59,450 nt of DNA from Eubacteriaceae bacterium (lineage in GTDB: Bacteria > Bacillota > Clostridia > Peptostreptococcales > Anaerovoracaceae): positions 1 through 59,450 of the forward strand of contig JALCRY010000009.1 in NCBI GenBank assembly GCA_022652985.1, given 5' to 3'. The position numbers and the translations under genes were made by a program. Under the pieces are notes generated by a model, which was not told the origin of the DNA, ran no database searches, and saw only the letters and a program-made list of their open reading frames with translations. The first letter of the stretch is position 1; the number at the start of each line of letters is the position of its first letter. This document shows positions 50,909-59,368 of the stretch, in pieces.

Positions 50909-51972
50909 CACTTCACCAGCGTCACTGTCATGCGCACCGGATTGTGATCGGAATTCACAAACCCTTCATCCTGTGTTCTGATTGTCTTCAGCCTGACGTT
51001 CGGTGAAAGGATAAATCCGTCGATGACGTAATACTGCGTGTTCTTTTTGTCGGCTGCATCGTAAGGCTGGTTATCCAGGCGGCACGAAGGCGTCGATGTA
51101 TCATAAGCAAATGAGAAACCGTCCGGTATTGACGACTGTTCGAGCATGCCTACTTTCCAGAGATCCAAATGCGTATTCGGATATACATCGGTCACGCCCG
51201 GAAATTCCTGATTGAAGTCTCCCCCTGCAATGACATAATTGCCCTTTTTATATTCCTGCAGCAGGAATTTTTTCAGCACCCTTGTCTGCGCAGCCTTGCC
51301 GGAGCCATTGTCGTAAGCTTCCAGGTGCAGATCCACAACTACGAGATATTTGTCTGAGTCCTTTATCGGGATATAGTTCACAAGCAGGCATCTTTTGAGA
51401 TTCGCGAGACGCACCGGCCATTTGAACGGACACGGCAGCGAGATCCTCTTGGCCGATTTTACCGGATATTCCGAATCGACCATGAGCCCGGCATTCACTT
51501 TGCCGATCGGCGGCAGGGGATAAGGAATGAAACGTACGGAAAAATTGAGTGCGAACATCGAACTGCCGCGCTTAAGCGTTTTGCTTTCGTCGATATCATA
51601 GGAGCGCGATGAATCGATATCCACCTCCTGGAACATGGTGATATCAGCTTTGTTTTTACCAGAGAAAGCTGTGTTTTCGATACCCTTAAGATACTTTTTC
51701 ACGGTTGCCCTGTCCGCATCCGCGACGCCCTTTCCGCCGTCCATGAAGAAATCCGATCCGGCGCCCAGGCCCGCATAGCCGATATTCCACGACAGCAGCG
51801 AAACATCACTTCCTGCGCGGACAGAAGATGTGCCTGCCGAGGAAAGGACAGCCGCATCCTCCGTGTCCGCCGGCCGATATTCCGTGACCGTCAGATACAG
51901 AAGCAGCATCGCCGCGGCTATTATTACTGCCGCCAGAATCAGTAAAATTACGCGAAAAGTTTTCCTTGCCAT
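50908..51972 (-). CDS. Endonuclease/exonuclease/phosphatase-family protein, membrane-anchored
   Basis: A 354-residue protein. A membrane helix (about 7-28) at the N-terminus without clear cleavage site, then a spacer and an EEP domain about 58-353: SLLSWNIGYAG (the metal-binding Asn), MFQEVD (metal Glu), VVVDLHLEAYDNG, IAGGDFNQEFPG (GDFN) and VNSDHNPVRMTV (SDH). Likely an extracytoplasmic phosphodiesterase or nuclease. No partner gene adjoins it. It ends at palindrome copy 2. Start after GGGAGG. Confidence 0.85.
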   Translation of the reverse strand: MARKTFRVILLILAAVIIAAAMLLLYLTVTEYRPADTEDAAVLSSAGTSSVRAGSDVSLLSWNIGYAGLGAGSDFFMDGGKGVADADRATVKKYLKGIENTAFSGKNKADITMFQEVDIDSSRSYDIDESKTLKRGSSMFALNFSVRFIPYPLPPIGKVNAGLMVDSEYPVKSAKRISLPCPFKWPVRLANLKRCLLVNYIPIKDSDKYLVVVDLHLEAYDNGSGKAAQTRVLKKFLLQEYKKGNYVIAGGDFNQEFPGVTDVYPNTHLDLWKVGMLEQSSIPDGFSFAYDTSTPSCRLDNQPYDAADKKNTQYYVIDGFILSPNVRLKTIRTQDEGFVNSDHNPVRMTVTLVK

Positions 51973-52086
51973 GTTCTTATCCTCCCACGACTATATTATC
52001 ATACCGGGACCGCTCTGCAAATATTTCTATCCTAAACGCTTATCAATATGATATAATTGCCTAAATACACACAAGGAGGTGGCCTT

Positions 52087-52644
52087 ATGCATAAACTGCC
52101 TTTTGAATTTGCAGCCGTGAGAAGCTCCGGCGAAAAGTGTACTTTTACTGTCAGATGCTGCGTGCCTGAAGATCTCGATGCCATAGTCGAACTTCAGGAC
52201 CTGGTCGGCGCATCCATCAGTCAGAAAGATCTGTTTGTCATGACGAAAAAAGAAGAATTTCTCGAATCAATAGAAAAAGATTACTGTATTTGTGCGAACT
52301 GCGGCGGAATAATGACTGCGTTTTCGCTTATGGTGCTGCCGCGAGATTCGTACAGGAATTACGGGACTTACCTTGATTACAGCAAAGAAAGAATGGCCTC
52401 GTGCGTATCGTTCGACACCACTTTCGTGCTGCCGGATTATCGCGGCTTCAGACTGCAGAAACTGTTCTTCGATCTGAGGGAGGAATACGCCCTGACAATC
52501 GGAGCAAAAGAAGAACTTTCGACGATCTCGCCCGACAATTCGTACAGTCTCAGCAATGCCAGAGCGTCCGGTTTTGAAACAGTAATGACACATACGATCT
52601 ATCACGGACTCGACAGGTGCATCATGCGCAAGATCATCGGCTGA
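52087..52644 (+). CDS. GNAT-family acetyltransferase
   Basis: About 185 residues from MHKLPFEFAA; the ATG follows AAGGAGG, so the upstream start is not used. GNAT fold: N-terminal TVRCCVPEDLDAIVELQ, central beta strands, and the CoA-binding part SFDTTFVLPDYRGFRLQKLFFD near 120-141 (P-D-Y-R-G-x-x-L). C-terminal SPDNSYSLSNARASGF is typical of proteins in this family. Acceptor unknown. Converges with the hybrid sensor kinase gene (6 bases apart). Confidence 0.78.
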   Translation: MHKLPFEFAAVRSSGEKCTFTVRCCVPEDLDAIVELQDLVGASISQKDLFVMTKKEEFLESIEKDYCICANCGGIMTAFSLMVLPRDSYRNYGTYLDYSKERMASCVSFDTTFVLPDYRGFRLQKLFFDLREEYALTIGAKEELSTISPDNSYSLSNARASGFETVMTHTIYHGLDRCIMRKIIG

Positions 52645-52650
52645 CCGATA

Positions 52651-54765
52651 TCATCTGCCTGCAGCAGCTTCGGCGATCGTCCTGAACATCACTTCGGGAT
52701 CGATCGGTTTTGGAATGTGCGCATTCATGCCGGCATCAAGACATTTTTTCACATCGTCCGCAAACGCATCCGCTGTCATGGCAATGATCGCCACTGTTCC
52801 CGCGTCGGGCCTGTCCATTTTCCTTATCGCTTCAGCCGCCTCATAACCGTTCATTACCGGCATCCTGATGTCCATAAGGATCACATCATAATATCCCGTA
52901 GGCGAACGTCTGAACATTTCAGTGCCCTGTCTGCCGTCTTCCGCTATATCGAACAGCATCTCCTTTTCCATGAGCAGCGTTCTGACTATTTCCTGATTGA
53001 GCATATGATCTTCACATACCAGAACATGAAGTCCTGCCAGGATATCCTCATCCGGCGCCGAATCGTGTCTGCTGCGCTTATTATTCTCCCAGACAACCTG
53101 GTCGGCTTCCACATAATCGAAAAGGATATCTACTGTGAATACCGAACCTCCGCCCTGCCGGCTTTCGACGCTTATGGTCCCGCCCATCAGATCGACTAGT
53201 TTCTTGACTATAGCCAGCCCCAGACCGGTCCCTCTGCTTTCGGATACATCATTTCTGCCTTCCTGTGAGAAAGGATCGAACAGCACTTTCTGGAATTCCT
53301 CGCTCATGCCTATCCCGTCGTCCCTCACAGAAGCAGTGATGCGCTCCCTGTGGCCGGGCACAAGTTCATTCATGACTTCCAGTTCAATATTGCCGCCTTC
53401 GGGCGTGTATTTCACGGCATTAGAAAGCAGATTGAACATTATCTGATTGAAGCGGAGAATGTCCACAATAGGGATCGCATCCGCAACAGGAACTGTCTTC
53501 AAAGTAAGCTGCTGATTTTTCTCGTCACACAGAGGACGTATGACAGCTTCAAGATATCTGTCAAAATCCGCCATAAGATATGGCTCTTCGTGCAGTTCGA
53601 TCTTGCCGCTCTCGGCCTTTGACATATCGAGGACATCGTTGATCAGGCCCAGAAGGAACGAGGAAGAAACGTCTATTTTATCCAGACAGTCTGCCGTCTT
53701 CGGATCATGATCTCCCTGCCTGGCTATCCTCGTCATCCCCATTATCCCGTTCAGCGGCGTGCGCATATCGTGACTGATCCGGGACAGAAATTCATCTTTC
53801 GACTTGTTGGCCATTTCCAGCTGGCGATTTTTTTCACGCAGGATCGCCTCGTTCCCGGCCTTTCTGCGCGATCTGTAAACCATTAATACGACCGCGGCGA
53901 TCAGCACCGCAAAAATAAACACCAGCAGCACGATTTCAGCTGTGTGATAATAAATAAAATTGCGCAGCGAAAAATCCGTCTGATCAGCGGCGGTATTATT
54001 TATCACCGCCTGTTCGATCTCCTCGTCGGTCAGACCTGCTATTGCTTTGTTTATTTTTGATACCGCGGCCTTATCCGCTTTATTGCTGATGCCGAGATGT
54101 ATCGGCAGTGAAACCTGCAGTTCCGACAAAAGCGTCAGATTATCGTATTTGAAAACCGTGGAAGATTTCTGCAGCTGCACTATGCTGATGAATGTGAGAT
54201 CCGCCTGCCTGCGGGAAACGAGCTTAAGACAGTCGTCGAATGTCGGTGCCGTGACCTGAGTCCAGTCCGGATGCGTTTTACGGAGATATTTCTGCAGACC
54301 GATAAATGATTCATTGACCGCCACCGTCAATGCGCCGGAAGGCTTGATTTTGCTGCCGGCTCTCACAACGGCGATACTGTCCTCGGTGGTGTATTGTTTT
54401 GATGCTGTAATATTATATTTTTCCGCCAGCGCGTCATCGATATATACACCCGCAATGATATCGGCCTCGCCTTTGCCGATCGCTTCCCAGGCCGACTTCA
54501 GCGTGTCCTTGTGAACGTAATTGAATTCAATGCCGCTTTTCCCGGAAATCTTCTCCAGGATGTCGACATCTATCCCTTTATATGTCTCCGATGACTGATC
54601 ATACCATTCGAAAGGATAATTATTGCTGTCGCAGAGGACATTCATGGATGTGCTCTTTGCTGCGGCTGACACCGGTGCAGGGAACAGGCCAGCCAGAACT
54701 GCCGTCAGACATATACAGATGACCGTTACTGCCTTTCCCAGTCTTTTCTTCATTGTCCGACTCAT
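52651..54765 (-). CDS. Hybrid sensor histidine kinase with periplasmic solute-binding domain
   Basis: About 704 residues. Signal peptide/helix at 8-35, a family-3 solute-binding domain about 38-265 (PFEWYDQSSETYKGIDVDIL, then GEADIIAGVYIDDALAEK), membrane helix about 275-297, HisKA with H in LSRISHDMRTPLNGIMGMTR, HATPase (N-box FNLLSNAVKYTPEGG, GTGLGLAIVKKL), and a C-terminal receiver domain with phospho-acceptor D in VILMDIRMPVMNG. The ATG at 54765 follows AGGGG by 10 bases; the TTG two codons upstream is unlikely. An amino acid or related ligand is probably sensed; no output regulator is adjacent, so the phosphate target is unknown. Confidence 0.88.
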   Translation of the reverse strand: MSRTMKKRLGKAVTVICICLTAVLAGLFPAPVSAAAKSTSMNVLCDSNNYPFEWYDQSSETYKGIDVDILEKISGKSGIEFNYVHKDTLKSAWEAIGKGEADIIAGVYIDDALAEKYNITASKQYTTEDSIAVVRAGSKIKPSGALTVAVNESFIGLQKYLRKTHPDWTQVTAPTFDDCLKLVSRRQADLTFISIVQLQKSSTVFKYDNLTLLSELQVSLPIHLGISNKADKAAVSKINKAIAGLTDEEIEQAVINNTAADQTDFSLRNFIYYHTAEIVLLVFIFAVLIAAVVLMVYRSRRKAGNEAILREKNRQLEMANKSKDEFLSRISHDMRTPLNGIMGMTRIARQGDHDPKTADCLDKIDVSSSFLLGLINDVLDMSKAESGKIELHEEPYLMADFDRYLEAVIRPLCDEKNQQLTLKTVPVADAIPIVDILRFNQIMFNLLSNAVKYTPEGGNIELEVMNELVPGHRERITASVRDDGIGMSEEFQKVLFDPFSQEGRNDVSESRGTGLGLAIVKKLVDLMGGTISVESRQGGGSVFTVDILFDYVEADQVVWENNKRSRHDSAPDEDILAGLHVLVCEDHMLNQEIVRTLLMEKEMLFDIAEDGRQGTEMFRRSPTGYYDVILMDIRMPVMNGYEAAEAIRKMDRPDAGTVAIIAMTADAFADDVKKCLDAGMNAHIPKPIDPEVMFRTIAEAAAGR

Positions 54766-54901
54766 ATACAAGCACCCCTGAACATTTATTCTATAATATG
54801 CGTGATTTCCAACTATATTGTTATTATAGCCTTTTCACATCAGACTGTCCATACTTGCTCATATTATTTGTTCCGGCTGTCTTCCCCGCTGCACCGATGA
54901 C

Positions 54902-55444
54902 CTAATCCGTCAGACTTTTCCCGAATTCATACGCTTTTTCCGGGAAGTCCGTCTTCATCATCGCCTCAAGGTCGCCGCAGTCGAGTGCGAGTACACGGCC
55001 CCTGTCGTTCCAGCCGAGGTAATGCAGCATCGCTTCGTAATGCGACGTCACTCCCTTCATCACCCATTTGTACGGAAGATCCGCTGTCACGAGCAGCACT
55101 GTGTCGCATTTTCTGCCGCGCATCTGGATATTATAGCCGTGAAATCTGTCGATAACGGTTTTTATCTGCGCCGACATATCGAAGTAATAAAGAGGCGTTA
55201 TAAACGCGATCAGATCCGCCTCAAGAAGATGCGGCGCCAGTTCTCTCATATCATCCGGGAATGCGCAGGCCGACGTTCCTTTCCCGCACGCTTCACAGCC
55301 GATGCACGGATGCACTGTCTTGAAAGCGCAGTCGAACCTGAAAACTTCATTGCCGGCCTCCTCCGCCCCGCGTATAAAATTGTCTGCTAATAAGAAAGAA
55401 GTCCCCTGTTTATGAGGACTTCCCGTCATTACTGTGATTTTCAT
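54902..55444 (-). CDS. NADPH-dependent FMN reductase / flavodoxin-like protein
   Basis: About 180 residues from MKITVMTGSPHKQGTSFLLA, whose ATG follows GGGGG. Flavodoxin-like fold of the iron-sulfur flavoprotein/FMN reductase group: SPHKQGTS phosphate loop, and FITPLYYFDMSAQIKTVIDRF. The cysteines C52, C55 and C61 (HPCIGCEACGKGTSAC) suggest an Fe-S or disulfide site. It carries its own promoter with palindrome copy 3. Role: transfer of electrons or reduction of quinones/flavins, likely under redox or substrate control. Target unknown. Confidence 0.82.
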   Translation of the reverse strand: MKITVMTGSPHKQGTSFLLADNFIRGAEEAGNEVFRFDCAFKTVHPCIGCEACGKGTSACAFPDDMRELAPHLLEADLIAFITPLYYFDMSAQIKTVIDRFHGYNIQMRGRKCDTVLLVTADLPYKWVMKGVTSHYEAMLHYLGWNDRGRVLALDCGDLEAMMKTDFPEKAYEFGKSLTD

Positions 55445-55480
55445 ATCTGCCCCCAGTCTTGTTAATGATCGTTTTTCTTT

Positions 55481-55509
55481 ATTATCCGACCGGGGCAAAG
55501 CTTATTCAA
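55481..55509 (-). promoter_or_regulatory. Promoter of the FMN-reductase gene
   Basis: Minus strand: -35 TTGAAT (55509-55504), 17-base spacer, -10 GATAAT (55486-55481). Same -10 and geometry as the promoter at 47735-47763. Confidence 0.6.
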
Positions 55510-55526
55510 CGCAAAACTTTTTGCGG
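55509..55526. promoter_or_regulatory. Palindromic element, copy 3
   Basis: ACGCAAAA-CT-TTTTGCGG: 7-base perfect inner arms. It overlaps the -35 by one base, just as copy 1 does. Confidence 0.65.
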
Positions 55527-55536
55527 CACATGCCGT

Positions 55537-56349
55537 TCACTTTTTTATTTCCAGGCAGTAAAGGTGATCCAGCGGTCCGCTTCCCGTTCCCAGATCGAGG
55601 CCTGCTTCCAATGCGCCGGTAATGTATTCCTTGGCTGCGGCAACAGCATCGAAAAGGTCCCGGCCCGCTGCAAGACCGCAGGCGATCGCGGATGAAAGCG
55701 TGCAGCCCGTCCCGTGTGTGTTCGGATTGTTGACGCGCTCTCCCTTCAGCCAGCGAACCCGTCCGCCGGCAAACAGCAGATCGTTCGCGTTGTCCGCCAG
55801 GTGGCCTCCTTTTATAAGTATGCCGCCGTTTATCGGTACTCCGGCAGTCCCGTTCCCCGAGGCGATTTTCTCCGCTGCGCGCACCATGTCGTCCTCGCTG
55901 ATGATCTTCATATCTGCCAGCACCTCCGCCTCGCGCAGGTTCGGTGTGATCACATCCGCCAGCGGCAGCAGTCTGTTCATCAGTGTATCGGCCGCGTCAT
56001 CACGCAGCAGCCTGCTTCCCGACGTGGAGACCATTACCGGATCCGCCACGATATTTTCCGCCTTCAGCTCGGTCAGCCGGCCGGCGATGGCTTCTATTAT
56101 CTCCGCTGATGAAACCATGCCTATCTTCACCGCGTCCGGACGGATGTCGCTGAAGACGCAGTCGATCTCGCTCGCCACGAAGTCGGCCGGCGCATCGAAT
56201 ACCCCGTACACACCTGTCGTATTCTGCGCGGTAAGCGACGTGACCGCACTCATCCCGTACATTTTATGCGCCGCTATAGTTTTAAGATCGGCCTGTATGC
56301 CTGCTCCGCCGCTGCTGTCCGATCCTGCGATAGTCAATACTTTTTTCAT
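55537..56349 (-). CDS. thiD: Hydroxymethylpyrimidine (phospho)kinase ThiD
   Basis: About 270 residues from MKKVLTIAGSDSSGGAGIQADLK; the ATG follows AGGAG. Ribokinase-fold kinase: phosphorylates HMP and HMP-phosphate for thiamin synthesis. Marks: AGSDSSGGAGIQADLKT, TSLTAQNTTGV, DPVMVSTSG, TPNLREAEVL and the anion-hole NTHGTGCTLSSAIA. Last gene of the riboswitch-controlled salvage operon, 13 bases after thiE. Confidence 0.9.
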   Translation of the reverse strand: MKKVLTIAGSDSSGGAGIQADLKTIAAHKMYGMSAVTSLTAQNTTGVYGVFDAPADFVASEIDCVFSDIRPDAVKIGMVSSAEIIEAIAGRLTELKAENIVADPVMVSTSGSRLLRDDAADTLMNRLLPLADVITPNLREAEVLADMKIISEDDMVRAAEKIASGNGTAGVPINGGILIKGGHLADNANDLLFAGGRVRWLKGERVNNPNTHGTGCTLSSAIACGLAAGRDLFDAVAAAKEYITGALEAGLDLGTGSGPLDHLYCLEIKK

Positions 56350-56362
56350 ATGCACTCCTTTG

Positions 56363-57031
56363 TCATTTAACGGCTGCGGTCATTTTTTCAGAAAGGCTGC
56401 GCAGCTTCATCGTTGCTCCCATGATATCCTTCTGCCCGAATATCGCCGATATTATAGACACTCCGTCGCAGTGCGTACCGGCCAGCTTCATGATGTTCGT
56501 TTCATCGATGCCGCCGATCGCCACTACCGGAATACTGACCGCCTCGCAGATTTCTCTCAGCGTATCGAAAGATACCGCGACCGCGTCCCCTTTGGTGGCA
56601 GTGGCAAACATCGCGCCTACGCCAAGATAATCCGCACCGCGCTTTTCCGCCAGCAGCGCCTGTTCCACGGTCTGCGCGGAAACTCCCAGCACCATGTCAT
56701 CGCCGATCAGTTTCCTGACATTGCCGGCCTCCATATCCTCCTGTCCTACATGTATGCAGTCCGCCCCGCACCTGATCGCGGCATCTACATCGTCATCGAC
56801 CGCGAGCGGCACATTGTACCTTGCGCATATAGGTTTAATTTCCAGCGCTTCTTTCAGAAGCTCGCTGCTGCTCATTTCCTTTTCGCGGATCTGCAGCATC
56901 GTCGCGCCGCCTTTCAGGCATTCCTCCGCATCGTGCGCCAGCGTCCTGCCGTTCAGCCAGTGACGGTCCGTGATCGCATACATCAGCATAGCGCGGCGGA
57001 TCTCGTCTCTGCTCATCTTACCTGATCTCAT
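56363..57031 (-). CDS. thiE: Thiamin-phosphate synthase ThiE
   Basis: About 222 residues from MRSGKMSRDE; the ATG follows GAAAGAGGTG. TIM-barrel enzyme joining HMP-PP and thiazole phosphate. Marks: AITDRHWLNGR, GGATMLQIREKEM, VPLAVDDDVDAAI, GADCIHVGQEDM, YLGVGAMFATATK and VAIGGIDETNI. Overlaps thiM by 14 bases. Cytoplasmic. Confidence 0.9.
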   Translation of the reverse strand: MRSGKMSRDEIRRAMLMYAITDRHWLNGRTLAHDAEECLKGGATMLQIREKEMSSSELLKEALEIKPICARYNVPLAVDDDVDAAIRCGADCIHVGQEDMEAGNVRKLIGDDMVLGVSAQTVEQALLAEKRGADYLGVGAMFATATKGDAVAVSFDTLREICEAVSIPVVAIGGIDETNIMKLAGTHCDGVSIISAIFGQKDIMGATMKLRSLSEKMTAAVK

Positions 57032-57836
57032 ATTTCGCACCTCTTTCCAGAGCCTCTCCGTCCATTTTATATATCTCATCTATCAGGTGCGTCCTGAATG
57101 ACGCGTTGCCTTCCGACCTCGACAAAGTAACGGCTTCCGCGAGTTCGCCCGCATAGCCCTCCGCCATTACTGCCGCAGCCGCTGCTTCGGTTACATTGTC
57201 CGGGTTCGCCGTCACGTACGCGGCGATCACCGCGGAGAGCATGCATCCCGAGCCGGTAATAGACGACATGATCGGGCGGCCGTTGGTGATGATCCAGGCT
57301 TTTTCACTGTCCGCCACGATGTCCGTCGCCCCGGTAATAGCTATTACTGTATCATGCGCCGCCGCCAGTTTTTTCGCCAGTCCGATGACGCTTTCGATAT
57401 TGCCGGCATTCACCGCATCGGCCTCGGCCGCGTCGACTCCGCGGGTCGTGTTCGTATCCATCGCAATGGCTTTTATCTCGGAGATATTGCCCCTGATGAC
57501 GGTGAAATGTATTTCCTTCATCAGTCTTTCGACAGTTTCGCTTCTCTCGCGCGAAGCACCAACGCCGACCGGATCGAGGACGACCGGATGTCCGAGTTCA
57601 TTGGCCTTTTTGCCGGCCAGGATCATCGCTTCCGTCATCCCCAGCGTACCGATATTAATGCACAGTCCTCCGCAGATCGTCTGTATATCTTCGACCTCTT
57701 TTATTTCCTGCGCCATGATCGGCGCACCGCCGCAGGCCAGAAGTACATTGGCCACATCATTGACCGTTACGTAATTCGTCATATTATGTATCAGCGGATT
57801 GCCGGTACGTACATTTTCCAGACATTCTTTCAACAT
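57018..57836 (-). CDS. thiM: Hydroxyethylthiazole kinase ThiM
   Basis: A 272-residue ribokinase-like enzyme that salvages hydroxyethylthiazole. Marks: NPLIHNMTNYVTVNDVANVLLACGGAPIM, LDPVGVGASRER, GNISEIKA and MSSITGSGCMLSAVIAAY (catalytic Cys and anion hole). Second gene of the operon, 13 bases after the transporter gene, with its end overlapping thiE. It indicates that external thiazole is reused. Confidence 0.92.
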   Translation of the reverse strand: MLKECLENVRTGNPLIHNMTNYVTVNDVANVLLACGGAPIMAQEIKEVEDIQTICGGLCINIGTLGMTEAMILAGKKANELGHPVVLDPVGVGASRERSETVERLMKEIHFTVIRGNISEIKAIAMDTNTTRGVDAAEADAVNAGNIESVIGLAKKLAAAHDTVIAITGATDIVADSEKAWIITNGRPIMSSITGSGCMLSAVIAAYVTANPDNVTEAAAAAVMAEGYAGELAEAVTLSRSEGNASFRTHLIDEIYKMDGEALERGAKYEIR

Positions 57837-57849
57837 TTGTTTTTCCTCC

Positions 57850-59049
57850 TTATTTTGTATGCTGACCGGCTGTGTTTCTCAGCGAAGCCGTGTTGTATAT
57901 TTTATGAGCCGCGTAGCATAACACAATCGTCGCCGCCATTACAGGCGCCGTGTAGCCCACCGGCGTATCGACCGACATGCACAGTCTGTACAGAACGAAG
58001 CCCGCTGCCCACACCGCCAGGTCGATAACGTTGACATTCGATTCTGAATGATCTTCCTTCAGAATGAAGGCATCGGTGATCATGATCGCGATCATCGGCG
58101 CGAACACCGAACCTATGAGATACAGGAAATTGGTGATCTGAGTAATAGGCGTAAGTATCGCGAGCGCTGTGCCCATGACGGTTACGACTATCGCCGATTT
58201 CTTTTCGTTTATTTTCGCGTTGATGCTGACCGAACTCACGCCGGCCGAATACGCATCCAGGAATGTGGTCGTGACTGTGGAGAAGATAATGATTACGAGT
58301 CCGGCTATCCCCAGTCCCGCCTGCACCATGATCACGGCGATATCGTTCTGACCTGTCAGTATCGTCCCGCCGAGTCCTATGAGAAACATCCAGCAGCTCG
58401 TTATTCCGTATATCACAACGCTGACAGCCGAGGCCGCCTTTTTCTTTTCCGCAAATCTCGTATAGTCCGCAATAAGCGGAAGCCATGAAAGAGGCATGGC
58501 CGCCGCGAGTTCAACTCCCGAACCGAAAGACATGCCGCCGGCCGCTGAAGCCGTGAAATTGCCCGACCTGATGATAACTGCGCTCAGCACTATCGTCAGT
58601 ATGAAAAGTCCCGCCATGGCAATGGTGTTTACCGGTCCGAGGTTTTTCACGCCGATGACCAGCCAGACGATGATCAGTGCGCCGATAATGAGGCACCACA
58701 CCCACGATCCAGTCGCGATCACCGCGTTCGCCGCCGCGGCGCCGCTCACGATCATTACTGCCGTCCAGCCGATGAGCTGCAGAACGTTCAGCGATGAGAA
58801 CAGCAGAGAGCCTTTTTTGCCAAAGGCCAGCTTGACTGTTTCCATCGCGCTGATTTCTTTTTTTGCTCCGATGAGCCCGGCCAGGAACAGCGGTATGCAT
58901 CCGATGAGATGCCCCAGCAGTATCGCCAGTATGCCGTTTTTAAAGCCCAGCGGCGCCATTTGCATACCGGTGATTATTTCCGCCATCGAAACAGCTGCTC
59001 CGAACCAGATCAGCCCGTTTTCGAATACGGATGTTTTTTTATTTTCCAT
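57850..59049 (-). CDS. cytX: NCS1-family hydroxymethylpyrimidine transporter (CytX-like)
   Basis: A 399-residue membrane protein with twelve helices (WFGAAVSMAEIITGMQMAPLGFKNGI and the FLDAYSAGVSSVSINAK segment, typical of NCS1/CytX). CytX-like proteins are found under TPP riboswitches and import HMP. First gene of the salvage operon, directly after the riboswitch and its terminator. Start after AGAGAGGA. The substrate is inferred from the operon. Confidence 0.86.
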   Translation of the reverse strand: MENKKTSVFENGLIWFGAAVSMAEIITGMQMAPLGFKNGILAILLGHLIGCIPLFLAGLIGAKKEISAMETVKLAFGKKGSLLFSSLNVLQLIGWTAVMIVSGAAAANAVIATGSWVWCLIIGALIIVWLVIGVKNLGPVNTIAMAGLFILTIVLSAVIIRSGNFTASAAGGMSFGSGVELAAAMPLSWLPLIADYTRFAEKKKAASAVSVVIYGITSCWMFLIGLGGTILTGQNDIAVIMVQAGLGIAGLVIIIFSTVTTTFLDAYSAGVSSVSINAKINEKKSAIVVTVMGTALAILTPITQITNFLYLIGSVFAPMIAIMITDAFILKEDHSESNVNVIDLAVWAAGFVLYRLCMSVDTPVGYTAPVMAATIVLCYAAHKIYNTASLRNTAGQHTK

Positions 59050-59078
59050 TTAGTCCTCTCTTTCCCCTGATGCCAAAT

Positions 59079-59107
59079 AAAAAGGAGAGACCTCATCTGG
59101 CCTCTCC
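59079..59107 (-). terminator. Riboswitch-linked terminator
   Basis: On the minus strand GGAGAGGCC-AGATGA-GGTCTCTCC (one G-U pair) followed by a T run, just downstream of the TPP aptamer and 30 bases before the cytX-like start. Transcription would stop here when TPP is bound. Confidence 0.85.
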
Positions 59108-59120
59108 GAATAGAAAACTT

Positions 59121-59208
59121 CTCGTCTCCCTACGTTGGCATTATCCAAATCAGGTTAAAGGGTAGAAGTTGATTACTTCCTCTCAGCCCGCATACGAGCT
59201 CCCCTGTC
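59121..59208 (-). ncRNA. TPP riboswitch (THI element)
   Basis: Minus-strand THI consensus in the right order: GGGGAGC near the 5' side, GCTGAGA, a variable arm, ACCCTTTAACCTGATTTGGA, TAATGCCAACGTAGGGA. The binding core GCTGAGA and CTGATTTGGATAATGCCA is nearly canonical. It precedes a terminator and the cytX-thiM-thiE-thiD operon, and so should switch it off when thiamin diphosphate is plentiful. Confidence 0.95.
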
Positions 59209-59230
59209 ATATTATTTATCCTGCTTCTCT

Positions 59231-59259
59231 ACGGTATCACCGGACGCCTGCCTTGTCAA
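59231..59259 (-). promoter_or_regulatory. Promoter of the thiamin salvage operon
   Basis: Minus strand: -35 TTGACA (59259-59254), 17-base spacer, weak -10 TACCGT (59236-59231) with a TGA extension. It lies just upstream of the riboswitch. Confidence 0.4.
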
Positions 59260-59368
59260 CAATTACCCGTATAAAGCGAGACAGGCCCGCGGGCGGCGGA
59301 TCTTTTCTGTCCATGATGTCGGGAGTCAAGTCCATAATGTGGTGTAAATTGCATTCGGTCATCATTTC

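Noticed and set aside
47763-55526. The repeated CGCAAAA palindromes as simple terminators
   Set aside because: Short stems without a following T run in two copies, and in copies 1 and 3 the element abuts a promoter in fixed geometry.
55622-57025. Long plus-strand frame of 467 codons across thiD and thiE
   Set aside because: Shadow of the minus-strand thi genes, which have clear family motifs and ribosome binding sites; its composition (Arg/Ser/Ala-rich, no domain) is typical of an antisense frame.
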